This document shows positions 34,618-48,400 of a DNA stretch of 64,000 bases, one piece after another. The position numbers and the translations under genes are program-made. Numbering within the stretch: position 1 is the stretch's first letter; each line of letters begins with the position of its first letter. Below the pieces are notes generated by a model. The model made no database searches. It was not told the DNA's origin and saw only the letters and a list, made by a program, of their open reading frames with translations. The stretch is from Limnomonas spitsbergensis (Eukaryota > Chlorophyta > Chlorophyceae > Chlamydomonadales): contig JAYJMM010000027.1 in the NCBI GenBank assembly GCA_037349105.1, positions 62,001 to 126,000 on the forward strand, read 5' to 3'.

Positions 34618-35757
34618 CTGTCGGTGGGGAATTGAAAGAGTTTAGGGCCCGTCAGTGGGTAATTAAGAGGGTTCAAAGCGTGTCAGGTAACAAAACAATA
34701 GCTGGACATCATGTTGCCCCCAACCATTAGGTCAGGGTTGCTGGGAAAACGAAAGGGCCAGACATGAGGCCATACCTCTCACACTGTGGCCAAGGGTCCA
34801 CCATGTGAGTGATCAAAAGGGTTCAGGACTTGCCAGTGGATAATAAGAAGGGTTCATGGCCTGTCATGTAATAACCTGCAACCAAGTATAAGGCTTTAAT
34901 AAGATACAACCAAGCATTAGGCCCCCCCCCCCTCAAACACAGAAACCAAAAAGGGATAGCGGAGTGGCGTGTCAGAAACATATGATGTGTCAGAAGCTGG
35001 AACTTCCTGTGTCTTTCTTTTCCAGCCTTTTGTTTGTCCCTTCACTTTATTTCCTGCCCCTTGGTGTTTGTTTCGTTCATTCCTCCCAACCCTTTAGTTA
35101 GGCGCCCATGCTGCCGAGCCTTTTTGAGCAAGGCCCAGAGGTGTAACGTCATTGAAAACGGGCGAAGAAAACACCCCTCCAGAAAACGGAAAGGCAGGCC
35201 GAAGGATCCCTGCCTCTGAAGGTAAGAAAGAGACATAAGGGAAAGAGCAAGTCGCCAGGGAGGCAAAAAACAAGACAGCAGACTAGCCCGAGGGGGGGGG
35301 CAAAAAACAAGTAAAAAGACCCCATCCTCGAAAAGTATGGAGCTTGACGAGAGCTTTCCATATCTGGCCTTAAAATGCTTTTTGGCCCAACGGTGACTGA
35401 GGTACAGAGTGCCAAACACTGAAGATTGCATAGATTTCACAAAAGCTTGTTTTGCGAATAACAGCTCAGCCCCGAGAAAACTGCATAATATGAAGATCTC
35501 ACTGCATAGGGTAGGGCCAGGGCTTTCCAACGACCCCCTATCCATGGTCAACGGTAAACGTTAAGTACCCGGTCAACGCATGTCAAAGTAGGAGGGGGGG
35601 GGTCCAAGGCCCTAAAAAAACGTATGCTTTTTTTCTAGAAGCCGAGATACCCTCCCAAAGCCCTGAGGTGCAACTCCCATGTCAAACGGATGCTTTTTAG
35701 AAAATTAGGGGGGATGGGGTCCCTAATTTGTTTTTCTGCCTCCCCCTCGGACTAGTC

Positions 35758-36236
35758 TGCTAGTCCCACCCATGCCTGCCCTGGTACAACTGCTGAAAAT
35801 CCGTGGCGCCCTCCGGGGGGCCTGCCCAACCTCTCGCCCTCAGCCTCTCTTTTACGCTAGGACATTTAAAGCAGACATGAAGCGCATCCTCCACATGTTG
35901 GCCGTGTCCCTGAGCCCAGCAATGTTGACAGCAGTAGCGTGTGTCACGCTGCTGATCGCTGCGCCGTCCTCTATTATCAGCTGTGCTAGCCGCTCCGAGT
36001 CGCACCGTTAAGTTACTGCACACACGAGCGCACACCCTTTTCACCTCTTGCTAGCGCGGCCGCCTACCACGCCTGGTTTCAGCCTACAGCTTAGCGCGCC
36101 TGTTGTAGGCTGAAACCAGGCGTGGTAGGCGGCCGAAGACCTGTGTTTGGTGAGTGGCGGGGTCCCTAGGGTCTTCCCGGCCGACAACCTCCATCTGCGC
36201 CCGCTCGTAGGCAGCGTCCACTAACACACATCAGGT
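35758..36236 (-). pseudogene. Second LINE 3' ORF tail, 3' end deleted
   Basis: Same as the U8 copy but a deletion of about 37 bp (near 35755) removes the residues after RHGW. Confidence 0.72.
36057..36135. repeat. Palindrome copy in U9
   Basis: Both arms unchanged and still perfectly paired. Confidence 0.95.
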
Positions 36237-37156
36237 TGGAAGCTGTTTACGCAGCGCCTGCGGCCAACTACGGCGACGTGGCTTGGGCCCCCAGCCACCT
36301 CCGGCCGCGGCGATGTCTCCACAACAAGATGCAGCCCAGCTTGCTTCAGCACTTGCAACAGGCTGCGGGGCTACCCGCATCAGACCGCCAGCTGGGAGTT
36401 CCGGAGAGAGCTTCAGATCCAGCTATTACAGCGAGACTGGTGGACCCATGTCCTCCGCTTCAACAATGCAGCGGTGGCACCGACAGCACAGCAAGACAGC
36501 CCTCTAATGGCTGAGGCCATGGCAGCACCTGTGCTCTGATCTGCTGGGTGCACTGGAGGAGCTGGAGCGGGGGGCAGCCGCCTCCAAATTGCGTGAGGCA
36601 GCAGCTGACCTACAGCGCCTACCCGTCACAGAGGTGTTGGCACTTGCTGACGCAGCCTACGGGCAGGCGCAGCTGGACGCAAGTGGCGGAGGGGACCCCA
36701 GGGACCAGTACCACTGAGTACAGGTCTGCGGCGACCTACCGCGCCTGGTTTCAGACCACGGCGGGCACCGTGCTGCGTGCTGGCGCAAGCCAGGAGCCGC
36801 ACTAACACGAGGGATGGTGCTCGTGTGCGCACAAATCAGCGACTGCAGCTCGGTGCGATCAGCACAGCTGACACCAGAGGACGGCGCTGAGGTCAACGGC
36901 GAGAGGCACGCTGCTACTAAGGATGTTGCTCAAGGGTGATGGCGAGCATGTAGAGGATGCACTACATGCTTGTTTCCAATGCCCTAGTTTCAGGGTGCAG
37001 TTACGAGAGCGGGGTTAGACAAATCCCCCGAACGGTGCCATGGATTTCCACCAGCTGTACCTGGCCGAGCATGGGTGGGATGCACTTGCTTGTGTGGATG
37101 TTGATGTAGGCACTGTTGAGGGCTAGTTACTAGAGGAGCTCAGGTGTCGGATTTGA
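36237..37156 (+). pseudogene. LINE 3' ORF tail, longer form
   Basis: Same structure as at 29676 without the 4-bp insertion. Private GGCGCTGAGG near 36885. Confidence 0.72.
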
Positions 37157-39774
37157 TTGCCTTTCCGGCCTCTCCTTTTCTTCCTTTTACATTGTTCTCT
37201 CTTCCGTCTAGTGTTTTCTCTTCTCCCATCTGAACACTAGCTGCGGCCGAGCCCATCTGAACAGCTGCGGCCGAGCCTTCTTGTGTAGGGGCCAGGGTTC
37301 ATTGACAGAACGTCTCTCAGCTGGAAAATGGTGCGTTGTTTTATATAAAAGAATATAGTTCCTCGAGTACCGTACATGACCTTTGCACATTTTCCCTATG
37401 TGCGGATTGCCTGCTTGTCCCAGGTTTTGGGGGGGGTAGATCGGGGGGAGATAGGATGTCCTGATTTATGTTGACCTGCATTTTTATCAACTTGAAATGT
37501 GTCTTTACTCTTCAGGAACTAAGCGTGTACGACAAACCTGAAGGCATACGACATGACGATGTATCAGGCCGTGTGGTTAAGGAACGTCAGCTGACCCTAT
37601 CTTTCCTTCTGAAGAGGAAGGACATGCAATCTACAATGACCCAGGTCCACAGTAGATGGTTACTCCTGGCCCTGTTGACTAGCGGATCCTGTTCACGTAA
37701 TGGCGCCAGAGGGCTAATAAGCCAAAACAAACAAGCCACGCACACACATCTCAACATGACTCCGGGGTGTTTTGATGCTGTGAATTACTCATGACTTAGT
37801 AGCGCTGTGATTCAGTCCTTATAGACCTCAGCTGCGACACTTGTGTTCTGGGATTTAAAAATAAATTTGAGAACTCACAAATCCTACTCAAGTAACCTTC
37901 TCGCTTTGCCTTACACCACAGGACTCGTCATGTAACCCCCAAGGACCCCCAAGCACATCATCCTTCCTGCATACGCTTTTTACACCTTACCAACCGTTTA
38001 GTTGAGCACCTATGCTGCCCTGCTTGATGAGCAGGGCCTGAGGGTGTGATGTCACCGACACGTTTCCTCACTTGGCCTCCTCCTTGACATCATTATCCTC
38101 CTTACCAGCAACGTCCATGACCTCGATGATGAAATTGCTGCAGGGTGACACAAGAGCGATTAAGGATGCAGTGCCAATAGCTTCAATGATTTATTGCACT
38201 CCACTGCTTAATTCAGGCTGATTCAAACACTTTCCAAACATAAACTGTACTCAACCGGTAGAGCTCGGTGTTGCATTTCGACCCCATACACGGGTACTTA
38301 CAGATGGTGCACGCGTGCATACAGACAAATGAAGAGATGTACGTTTATTCTTCCTTATCACAGACAGATCCCATTGGTTGTACTTCTGCATGATTAGGCT
38401 ACATTACATGTACATTTCCACTACGTTGCATCTATGCCTCAGTCGCCTCCTGGTCTCCGGCAGAAGGCCTCATGCTAGGCCATGCGATACATCCGCCGAC
38501 CTTAGGCTGGTATAGATGTTGCCCCAATCAGGCATTTGGCAGTTGCAAGGCGGCTTGTATATGACAGGCTGGTGGCCGAAAAACAATTGCTGGGTCTCAT
38601 GCGCCTCTTGTTGTTCCATGCGCCTTATGGGGCCCCAAAGACTGGATACAAACTCCCTCCCTCTCCCCCCTGTCTGGCCCCTCCGACCCTGCCTTACCTA
38701 TTGGTGTACACACACATGTCTGATGCAATCTTCATCGCCTTTGTGGCTATTGTCTCTGCATCCTGGCCTGGAATGTTCATGAGAGCGCGGGCGGCAGCGA
38801 CAGCGAACGAACCTCCTGAGCCTGCCTGCCAGGACAGGCGGGGTCAAGGGCGTTAAAGTACAGGGAGCAAAGCTGCACATGCCTAGGTGTCAAAATGCGA
38901 AGGGAAGGGTGCAGCGACCTATGCGTTAAATAACATAGGAAAGGGTGCGTGAGTCTCTTCTGATCTGCAGCCGTTATGTACATGAGAGTGAGAGGTTGCT
39001 GTTGTATATAATTTGTCTTGCATAGGACTCATGCTGCACAGGAGAATTTGGGTGCCATGCACCTCCAAGCTCCAACCCTCCATAACCTCAATCATGGGCA
39101 ATCATGGCCAAAGTATGTGGTCCAAGCACCTCCAGGGCCCACCCCCGCCCTACCCTACGCCCCTTACAGCCCTCACCAATGGCCATGACCCCAGGCTTAA
39201 CCCTAACCCTAACCCTTACACCTTCCATGGACCAGATATTCAACATCACCAACCCCCATATTTCGACCCCCAACTCTCCCCGCAAAGATGTTGGGGATTT
39301 CTAGCCGTGACTGGGCTCAGAGAGGACATGTCCTGTACTGCCTCCTTGACTTTGCGGTACACGGCAATGTCTGGGGGGCATGCCTCAGTTATGGGCCTCC
39401 TCCAGCTTCTGTTCAGGTCAGGTCATTGAATGCTCGGAATTCGCACCTTCTGAAAAGGGTTCTGGATTTTCTTGGGCTTTTAGGGGGGAAAGTAAATAAA
39501 AAGGCTTCTGGATACTCGAAGAGGTTTGTTTTGGGCAAAACAGCTGCCAAGGCGTGTTTGTGCTCTAATAGTGCGCAGTCAACCCTAGGTTTGAGAAATA
39601 CGCGCGCTCATACCGGGGATTCAAACTTAATGGCATGGTGCGAGGAAGGCGAGGTCGCTGCGACATACAGGAAGAGGCCGTGTTTGGCGGCAGCGGCTGA
39701 CATGGCCGATGCAGCCTAGGAGCCGCTTGTTGCCACCCTAAGCGGATGCAACCTCTGTCAATGATTACACCCTC

Positions 39775-40026
39775 GTGCAACGCCGGGCCGCCCCTTTCCG
39801 CTGGGAGCCGGAGCGTGGCGGCGTCTTGGTCCGCGTCATGCCGGACGGGCGCCGCTGTGTGGTTCCCCTACCCGGAGAGTTGTTGGTAGCCATCCGGGAC
39901 GCCCTCGACAGCACCGGCCATTTCGGCCCCCATCGAACGACAAGCATGCTACTCCAACAGAATTGGTGGCGAGGGCTGTGCCGCAACGTGAGGGCAGCGG
40001 TCAGGGCTTGCCAGGTGTGTGACCAA
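39775..40026 (+). pseudogene. Integrase H2C2 fragment, GELLVA form
   Basis: Residue 36 is Leu (TTG, 39880-39882) instead of Gln. CDQ is followed by TRGSKVPIYSF, unlike any integrase core. Confidence 0.78.
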
Positions 40027-40104
40027 ACTAGGGGCTCCAAAGTTCCCATCTACTCCTTCCTCGAGTTCACACCCCATCCCCCCTTTCCCATCCTCCCCTG
40101 CCAC

Positions 40105-40207
40105 TTCATCGTAGCTGCCCACAGTCAGGAACTGCCCAGATGGATCCCAGCTGCTGCTGGACTTGATCCATACCGTATCTCTATAGGCCTCGTACTCAGC
40201 AAGGGTC
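40105..40207 (-). pseudogene. WD-repeat exon fragment, WIKS form
   Basis: GGG to TGG changes the first glycine of GIKS to Trp. This residue is usually kept in the family, so the copy is not under protein constraint. Confidence 0.46.
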
Positions 40208-41339
40208 CTGTCGGTGGGGAATTGAAAGAGTTTAGGGCCCGTCAGTGGGTAATTAAGAGGGTTCAAAGCGTGTCAGGTAACAAAACAATAGCTGGGCATC
40301 ATGTTGCCCCCAACCATTAGGTCATGGTTGCTGGGAAAACGAAAGGGCCAGACATGAGGCCATACCTCTCACACTGTGGCCAAGGGTCCACCATGTGAGC
40401 GATCAAAAGGGTTCAGGACTTGCCAGTGGATAATAAGAAGGGTTCAGGGCCTGCCATGTAATAACCTGCAACCAAGTATAAGGCTTTAATAAGATACAAC
40501 CAAGCATTAGCCCCCCCCCCTCAAACACAGAAACCAAAAAGGGATAGCGGAGTGGCGTGTCAGAAACATGTGATGTGTCAGAAGCTGGAACTTCCTGTGT
40601 CTTTCTTTTCCAGCCTTTTGTTTGTCCCTTCACTTTATTTCCTGCCCCTTGGTGTTTGTTTCGTTCATTCCTCCCAACCCTTTAGTTAGGCGCCCATGCT
40701 GCCGAGCCTTTTTGAGCAAGGCCCAGAGGTGTAACGTCATTGAAAACGGGCGAAGAAAACACCCCTCCAGAAAACGGAAAGGCAGGCCGAAGGATCCCTG
40801 CCTCTGAAGGTAAGAGAGAGTCATAAGGGAAAGAGCAAGTCGCCATGGAGGCAAAAAACAAGACAGCAGACTAGCCCGAGGGGGGGGGCAAAAAACAAGT
40901 AAAAACACCCCATCCTCGAAAAGTATGGAGCTTGACGAGAGCTTTCCATACCTGGCCTTAAAATGCTTTTTGGCCCAACGGTGACTGAGATACAGAGAGC
41001 CAAACACTGAAGATTGCATAGATTTCACAAAAACTTGTTTTGCGAATAACAGCTCAGCCCCGAGAAAACTGCATAATATGAAGATCTCACTGCATAGGGT
41101 AGGGCCAGGGCTTTCCAACGACCCCCTATCCATGGTCAACGGTAAACGTTAAGTACCCGGTCAACGCATGTCAAAGTAGGAGGGGGGGGGTCCAAGGCCC
41201 TAAAAAAACGTATGCTTTTTTTCTAGAAGCCGAGATACCCTCCCAAAGCCCTGAGGTGCAACTCCCATGTCAAACGGATGCTTTTTAGAGAATTAGGGGG
41301 GATGGGGTCCCTAATTTGTTTTTCTGCCTCCCCCTCGGA

Positions 41340-41858
41340 CTAGCCCTCAACAAAGTCTACCACTTCCTCAACAAAAGCCAGAGCCTCCCACCCATGCCTG
41401 CCCTGGTACAACTGCTGAAAATCCGTGGCGCCCTCCGGGGGGCCTGCCCAACCTCTCGCCCTCAGCCTCTCTTTTACGCTAGGACATTTAAAGCAGACAT
41501 GAAGCGCATCCTCCACATGTTGGCCGTGTCCCTGAGCCCAGCAATGTTGACAGCAGTAGCGTGTGTCACGCTGCTGATCGCTGCGCCGTCCTCTATTATC
41601 AGCTGTGCTAGCCGCTCCGAGTCGCACCGTTAAGTTACTGCACACACGAGCGCACACCCTTTTCACCTCTTGCTAGCGCGGCCGCCTACCACGCCTGGTT
41701 TCAGCCTACAGCTTAGCGCGCCTGTTGTAGGCTGAAACCAGGCGTGGTAGGCGGCCGAAGACCTGTGTTTGGTGAGTGGCGGGGTCCCTAGGGTCTTCCC
41801 GGCCGACAACCTCCATCTGCGCCCGCTCGTAGGCAGCGTCCACTAACACACATCAGGT
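41340..41858 (-). pseudogene. Second LINE 3' ORF tail
   Basis: Full copy; zinc-finger frame 41666 to 41340 open over 108 codons. Confidence 0.73.
41679..41757. repeat. Palindrome copy in U10
   Basis: Arms and loop identical to U8. Confidence 0.95.
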
Positions 41859-42778
41859 TGGAAGCTGTTTACGCAGCGCCTGCGGCCAACTACGGCGACG
41901 TGGCTTGGGCCCCCAGCCACCTCCGGCCGCGGCGATGTCTCCACAACAAGATGCAGCCCAGCTTGCTTCAGCACTTGCAACAGGCTGCGGGGCTACCCGC
42001 ATCAGACCGCCAGCTGGAAGTTCCGGAGAGAGCTTCAGATCCAGCTATTACAGCGAGACTGGTGGACCCATGTCCTCCGCTTCAACAATGCAGCGGTGGC
42101 ACCGACAGCACAGCAAGACAGCCCTCTAATGGCTGAGGCCATGGCAGCACCTGTGCTCTGATCTGCTGGGTGCACTGGAGGAGCTGGAGCGGGGGGCAGC
42201 CGCCTCCAAATTGCGTGAGGCAGCAGCTGACCTACAGCGCCTACCCGTCACAGAGGTGTTGGCACTTGCTGACGCAGCCTACGGGCAGGCGCAGCTGGAC
42301 GCAAGTGGCGGAGGGGACCCCAGGGACCAGTACCACTGAGTACAGGTCTGCGGCGACCTACCGCGCCTGGTTTCAGACCACGGCGGGCACCGTGCTGCGT
42401 GCTGGCGCAAGCCAGGAGCCGCACTAACACGAGGGATGGTGCTCGTGTGCGCACAAATCAGCGACTGCAGCTCGGTGCGATCAGCACAGCTGACACCAGA
42501 GGACGGCGCAGAGGTCAACGGCGAGAGGCACGCTGCTACTAAGGATGTTGCTCAAGGGTGATGGCGAGCATGTAGAGGATGCACTACATGCTTGTTTCCA
42601 ATGCCCTAGTTTCAGGGTGCAGTTACGAGAGCGGGGTTAGACAAATCCCCCGAACGGTGCCATGGATTTCCACCAGCTGTACCTGGCCGAGCATGGGTGG
42701 GATGCACTTGCTTGTGTGGATGTTGATGTAGGCACTGTTGAGGGCTAGTTACTAGAGGAGCTCAGGTGTCGGATTTGA
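41859..42778 (+). pseudogene. LINE 3' ORF tail, longer form
   Basis: Carries CAGCTGGAAG near 42011, shared with U11 and U12, where U8, U9 and U13 have CAGCTGGGAG. Confidence 0.72.
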
Positions 42779-45396
42779 TTGCCTTTCCGGCCTCTCCTTT
42801 TCTTCCTTTTACATTGTTCTCTCTTCCGTCTAGTGTTTTCTCTTCTCCCATCTGAACACTAGCTGCGGCCGAGCCCATCTGAACAGCTGCGGCCGAGCCT
42901 TCTTGTGTAGGGGCCAGGGTTCATTGACAGAACGTCTCTCAGCTGGAAAATGGTGCGTTGTTTTATATAAAAGAATATAGTTCCTCGAGTACCGTACATG
43001 ACCTTTGCACATTTTCCCTATGTGCGGATTGTCTGCTTGTCCCAGGTTTTGGGGGGGGTAGATCGGGGGGAGATAGGATGTCCTGATTTATGTTGACCTG
43101 CATTTTTATCAACTTGAAATGTGTCTTTACTCTTCAGGAACTAAGCGTGTACGACAAACCTGAAGGCATACGACATGACGATGTATCAGGCCGTGTGGTT
43201 AAGGAACGTCAGCTGACCCTATCTTTCCTTCTGAAGAGGAAGGACATGCAATCTACAATGACCCAGGTCCACAGTAGATGGTTACTCCTGGCCCTGTTGA
43301 CTAGCGGATCCTGTTCACGTAATGGCGCCAGAGGGCTAATAAGCCAAAACAAACAAGCCACGCACACACATCTCAACATGACTCCGGGGTGTTTTGATGC
43401 TGTGAATTACTCATGACTTAGTAGCGCTGTGATTCAGTCCTTATAGACCTCAGCTGCGACACTTGTGTTCTGGGATTTAAAAATAAATTTGAGAACTCAC
43501 AAATCCTACTCAAGTAACCTTCTCGCTTTGCCTTACACCACAGGACTCGTCATGTAACCCCCAAGGACCCCCAAGCACATCATCCTTCCTGCATACGCGT
43601 TTTACACCTTACCAACCGTTTAGTTGAGCACCCATGCTGCCCTGCTTGATGAGCAGGGCCTGAGGGTGTGATGTCACCGACACGTTTCCTCACTTGGCCT
43701 CCTCCTTGACATCATTATCCTCCTTACCAGCAACGTCCATGACCTCGATGATGAAATTGCTGCAGGGTGACACAAGAGCGATTAAGGATGCAGTGCCAGT
43801 AGCTTCAATGATTTATTGCACTCCACTGCTTAATTCAGGCTGATTCAAACACTCTTCAAACATAAACTGTACTCAACCGGTAGAGCTCGGTGTTGCATTT
43901 CGACCCCATACACGGGTACTTACAGATGGTGCACGCGTGCATACAGACAAATGAAGAGATGTACGTTTATTCTTCCTTATCACAGACAGATCCCATTGGT
44001 TGTACTTCTTCATGATTAGGCTACATTACATGTACATTTCCACTACGTTGCATCTATGCCTCAGTCGCCTCCTGGCCTCCGGCTGAAGGCCTCATGCTAG
44101 GCCATGCGATACATCCGCCGACCTTAGGCTGGTCTAGATGTTGCCCCAATCGGGCATCTGGCAGTTGCAAGGCGGCTTGCATATGACAGGCTGGTGGCCG
44201 AAAAACAATTGCTGGGTCTCATGCGCCTCTTGGTGTTCCATGCGCCTTATGGGGCCCCAAAGACTGGATACAAATTCCCTCCCTCTCCCCCCTGCCTGGC
44301 CCCTCCGACCCTGCCTTACCTATTGGTGTACACACACATGTCTGATGCAATCTTCATCGCCTTTGTGGCTATTGTCTCTGCATCCTGGCCTGGAATGTTC
44401 ATGAGAGCGCGGGCGGCAGCGACAGCGAACGAACCTCCTGAGCCTGCCTGCCAGGACAGGCGGGGTCAAGGGCGTTAAAGTACAGGGAGCAAAGCTGCAC
44501 ATGCCTAGGTGTCAAAATGCGAAGGGAAGGGTGCAGCGACCTATGCGTTAAATAACATAGGAAAGGGTGCGTGAGTCTCTTCTGAGCTGCAGCCGTTATG
44601 TACATGAGAGTGAGAGATTGCTGTTGTATATAATTTGTCTTGCATAGGCCTCATGCTGCACAGGAGAATTTGGGTGCCATGCACCTCCACGCTCCAACCC
44701 TCCATAACCTCACTCATGGGCAATCATGGCCAAAGTATGTGGTCCAAGCACCTCCAGGGCCCACCGCCGCCCTACCCTACGCCCCTTACAGCCCTCACCA
44801 ATGGCCATGACCCCAGGCTTAACCCTAACCCTAACCCTTACACCTTCCATGGACCAGATATTCAACATCACCAACCCCCATATTTCGACCCCCAACTCTC
44901 CCCGCAAAGATGTTGGGGATTTCTAGCCGTGACTGGGCTCAGAGAGGACATGTCCTGTACTGCCTCCTTGACTTTGCGGTACACGGCAATGTCTGGGGGG
45001 CATGCCTCAGTTATGGGCCTCCTCCAGCTTCTGTTCAGGTCAGGTCATTGAATGCTCGGAATTCGCACCTTCTGAAAAGGGTTCTGGATTTTCTTGGGCT
45101 TTTAGGGGGGAAAGTAAATAAAAAGGCTTCTGGATACTCGAAGAGGTTTGTTTTGGGCAAAACAGCTGCCAAGGCGTGTTTGTGCTCTAATAGTGCGCAG
45201 TCAACCCTAGGTTTGAGAAATACGCGCGCTCATACCGGGGATTCAAACTTAATGGCATGGTGCGAGGAAGGCGAGGTCGCTGCGACATACAGGAAGAGGC
45301 CGTGTTTGGCGGCAGCGGCTGACATGGCCGATGCAGCCTAGGAGCCGCTTGTTGCCACCCTAAGCGGATGCAACCTCTGTCAATGATTACACCCTC

Positions 45397-45648
45397 GTGC
45401 AACGCCGGGCCGCCCCTTTCCGCTGGGAGCCGGAGCGTGGCGGCGTCTTGGTCCGCGTCATGCCGGACGGGCGCCGCTGTGTGGTTCCCCTACCCGGAGA
45501 GTTGTTGGTAGCCATCCGGGACGCCCTCGACAGCACCGGCCATTTCGGCCCCCATCGAACGACAAGCATGCTACTCCAACAGAATTGGTGGCGAGGGCTG
45601 TGCCGCAACGTGAGGGCAGCGGTCAGGGCTTGCCAGGTGTGTGACCAA
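45397..45648 (+). pseudogene. Integrase H2C2 fragment, GELLVA form
   Basis: Same TTG variant as U10 (45502-45504). Confidence 0.78.
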
Positions 45649-45726
45649 ACTAGGGGCTCCAAAGTTCCCATCTACTCCTTCCTCGAGTTCACACCCCATC
45701 CCCCCTTTCCCATCCTCCCCTGCCAC

Positions 45727-45829
45727 TTCATCGTAGCTGCCCACAGTCAGGAACTGCCCAGATGGATCCCAGCTGCTGCTGGACTTGATCCATACCGTAT
45801 CTCTATAGGCCTCGTACTCAGCAAGGGTC
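45727..45829 (-). pseudogene. WD-repeat exon fragment, WIKS form
   Basis: Same G to W change as U10. Confidence 0.46.
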
Positions 45830-46961
45830 CTGTCGGTGGGGAATTGAAAGAGTTTAGGGCCCGTCAGTGGGTAATTAAGAGGGTTCAAAGCGTGTCAGGT
45901 AACAAAACAATAGCTGGGCATCATGTTGCCCCCAACCATTAGGTCATGGTTGCTGGGAAAACGAAAGGGCCAGACATGAGGCCATACCTCTCACACTGTG
46001 GCCAAGGGTCCACCATGTGAGCGATCAAAAGGGTTCAGGACTTGCCAGTGGATAATAAGAAGGGTTCAGGGCCTGCCATGTAATAACCTGCAACCAAGTA
46101 TAAGGCTTTAATAAGATACAACCAAGCATTAGCCCCCCCCCCTCAAACACAGAAACCAAAAAGGGATAGCGGAGTGGCGTGTCAGAAACATGTGATGTGT
46201 CAGAAGCTGGAACTTCCTGTGTCTTTCTTTTCCAGCCTTTTGTTTGTCCCTTCACTTTATTTCCTGCCCCTTGGTGTTTGTTTCGTTCATTCCTCCCAAC
46301 CCTTTAGTTAGGCGCCCATGCTGCCGAGCCTTTTTGAGCAAGGCCCAGAGGTGTAACGTCATTGAAAACGGGCGAAGAAAACACCCCTCCAGAAAACGGA
46401 AAGGCAGGCCGAAGGATCCCTGCCTCTGAAGGTAAGAGAGAGTCATAAGGGAAAGAGCAAGTCGCCATGGAGGCAAAAAACAAGACAGCAGACTAGCCCG
46501 AGGGGGGGGGCAAAAAACAAGTAAAAACACCCCATCCTCGAAAAGTATGGAGCTTGACGAGAGCTTTCCATACCTGGCCTTAAAATGCTTTTTGGCCCAA
46601 CGGTGACTGAGATACAGAGAGCCAAACACTGAAGATTGCATAGATTTCACAAAAACTTGTTTTGCGAATAACAGCTCAGCCCCGAGAAAACTGCATAATA
46701 TGAAGATCTCACTGCATAGGGTAGGGCCAGGGCTTTCCAACGACCCCCTATCCATGGTCAACGGTAAACGTTAAGTACCCGGTCAACGCATGTCAAAGTA
46801 GGAGGGGGGGGGTCCAAGGCCCTAAAAAAACGTATGCTTTTTTTCTAGAAGCCGAGATACCCTCCCAAAGCCCTGAGGTGCAACTCCCATGTCAAACGGA
46901 TGCTTTTTAGAGAATTAGGGGGGATGGGGTCCCTAATTTGTTTTTCTGCCTCCCCCTCGGA

Positions 46962-47480
46962 CTAGCCCTCAACAAAGTCTACCACTTCCTCAACAAAAGC
47001 CAGAGCCTCCCACCCATGCCTGCCCTGGTACAACTGCTGAAAATCCGTGGCGCCCTCCGGGGGGCCTGCCCAACCTCTCGCCCTCAGCCTCTCTTTTACG
47101 CTAGGACATTTAAAGCAGACATGAAGCGCATCCTCCACATGTTGGCCGTGTCCCTGAGCCCAGCAATGTTGACAGCAGTAGCGTGTGTCACGCTGCTGAT
47201 CGCTGCGCCGTCCTCTATTATCAGCTGTGCTAGCCGCTCCGAGTCGCACCGTTAAGTTACTGCACACACGAGCGCACACCCTTTTCACCTCTTGCTAGCG
47301 CGGCCGCCTACCACGCCTGGTTTCAGCCTACAGCTTAGCGCGCCTGTTGTAGGCTGAAACCAGGCGTGGTAGGCGGCCGAAGACCTGTGTTTGGTGAGTG
47401 GCGGGGTCCCTAGGGTCTTCCCGGCCGACAACCTCCATCTGCGCCCGCTCGTAGGCAGCGTCCACTAACACACATCAGGT
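46962..47480 (-). pseudogene. Second LINE 3' ORF tail
   Basis: Full copy; open frame 47288 to 46962, same translation as U10. Confidence 0.73.
47301..47379. repeat. Palindrome copy in U11
   Basis: Arms and loop identical to U8. Confidence 0.95.
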
Positions 47481-48400
47481 TGGAAGCTGTTTACGCAGCG
47501 CCTGCGGCCAACTACGGCGACGTGGCTTGGGCCCCCAGCCACCTCCGGCCGCGGCGATGTCTCCACAACAAGATGCAGCCCAGCTTGCTTCAGCACTTGC
47601 AACAGGCTGCGGGGCTACCCGCATCAGACCGCCAGCTGGAAGTTCCGGAGAGAGCTTCAGATCCAGCTATTACAGCGAGACTGGTGGACCCATGTCCTCC
47701 GCTTCAACAATGCAGCGGTGGCACCGACAGCACAGCAAGACAGCCCTCTAATGGCTGAGGCCATGGCAGCACCTGTGCTCTGATCTGCTGGGTGCACTGG
47801 AGGAGCTGGAGCGGGGGGCAGCCGCCTCCAAATTGCGTGAGGCAGCAGCTGACCTACAGCGCCTACCCGTCACAGAGGTGTTGGCACTTGCTGACGCAGC
47901 CTACGGGCAGGCGCAGCTGGACGCAAGTGGCGGAGGGGACCCCAGGGACCAGTACCACTGAGTACAGGTCTGCGGCGACCTACCGCGCCTGGTTTCAGAC
48001 CACGGCGGGCACCGTGCTGCGTGCTGGCGCAAGCCAGGAGCCGCACTAACACGAGGGATGGTGCTCGTGTGCGCACAAATCAGCGACTGCAGCTCGGTGC
48101 GATCAGCACAGCTGACACCAGAGGACGGCGCAGAGGTCAACGGCGAGAGGCACGCTGCTACTAAGGATGTTGCTCAAGGGTGATGGCGAGCATGTAGAGG
48201 ATGCACTACATGCTTGTTTCCAATGCCCTAGTTTCAGGGTGCAGTTACGAGAGCGGGGTTAGACAAATCCCCCGAACGGTGCCATGGATTTCCACCAGCT
48301 GTACCTGGCCGAGCATGGGTGGGATGCACTTGCTTGTGTGGATGTTGATGTAGGCACTGTTGAGGGCTAGTTACTAGAGGAGCTCAGGTGTCGGATTTGA
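47481..48400 (+). pseudogene. LINE 3' ORF tail, longer form
   Basis: Indistinguishable from the U10 copy at the variants I checked. Confidence 0.72.

Larger units (their letters stand above)
33467..35392. repeat. Tandem duplication of 962 bp within U9
   Basis: The first copy runs from the GTGAC at 33467; the second starts at the GTGAC at 34429; the normal sequence resumes at the GTGAC near 35393. Five bases of identity at the breakpoints suggest microhomology-mediated duplication. The second copy differs by about ten substitutions and indels, so it is not brand new or has been converted. Confidence 0.9.
30912..37467. repeat. U9, long unit with internal duplication, 6556 bp
   Basis: Longest unit. 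The segment from about 33467 to 34428 is repeated in tandem as about 34429 to 35392. A deletion of about 37 bp near 35755 removes the end of the - strand LINE frame. Confidence 0.9.
37468..43089. repeat. U10, long unit, 5622 bp
   Basis: Standard long unit. Its left half shares variants with U12 (CACCTATGCTG near 38009 and 49252). Its right half shares the GAGTTGTTGG integrase variant with U11. Copies have therefore exchanged segments. Confidence 0.95.

Noticed and set aside
35042..35551. - strand open frame of 169 codons, recurring at 40630, 46252, 51875 and 57498
   Set aside because: No recognised domain, odd composition, frame shifted in U8 and in the first duplicated part of U9; persistence is explained by high unit identity.
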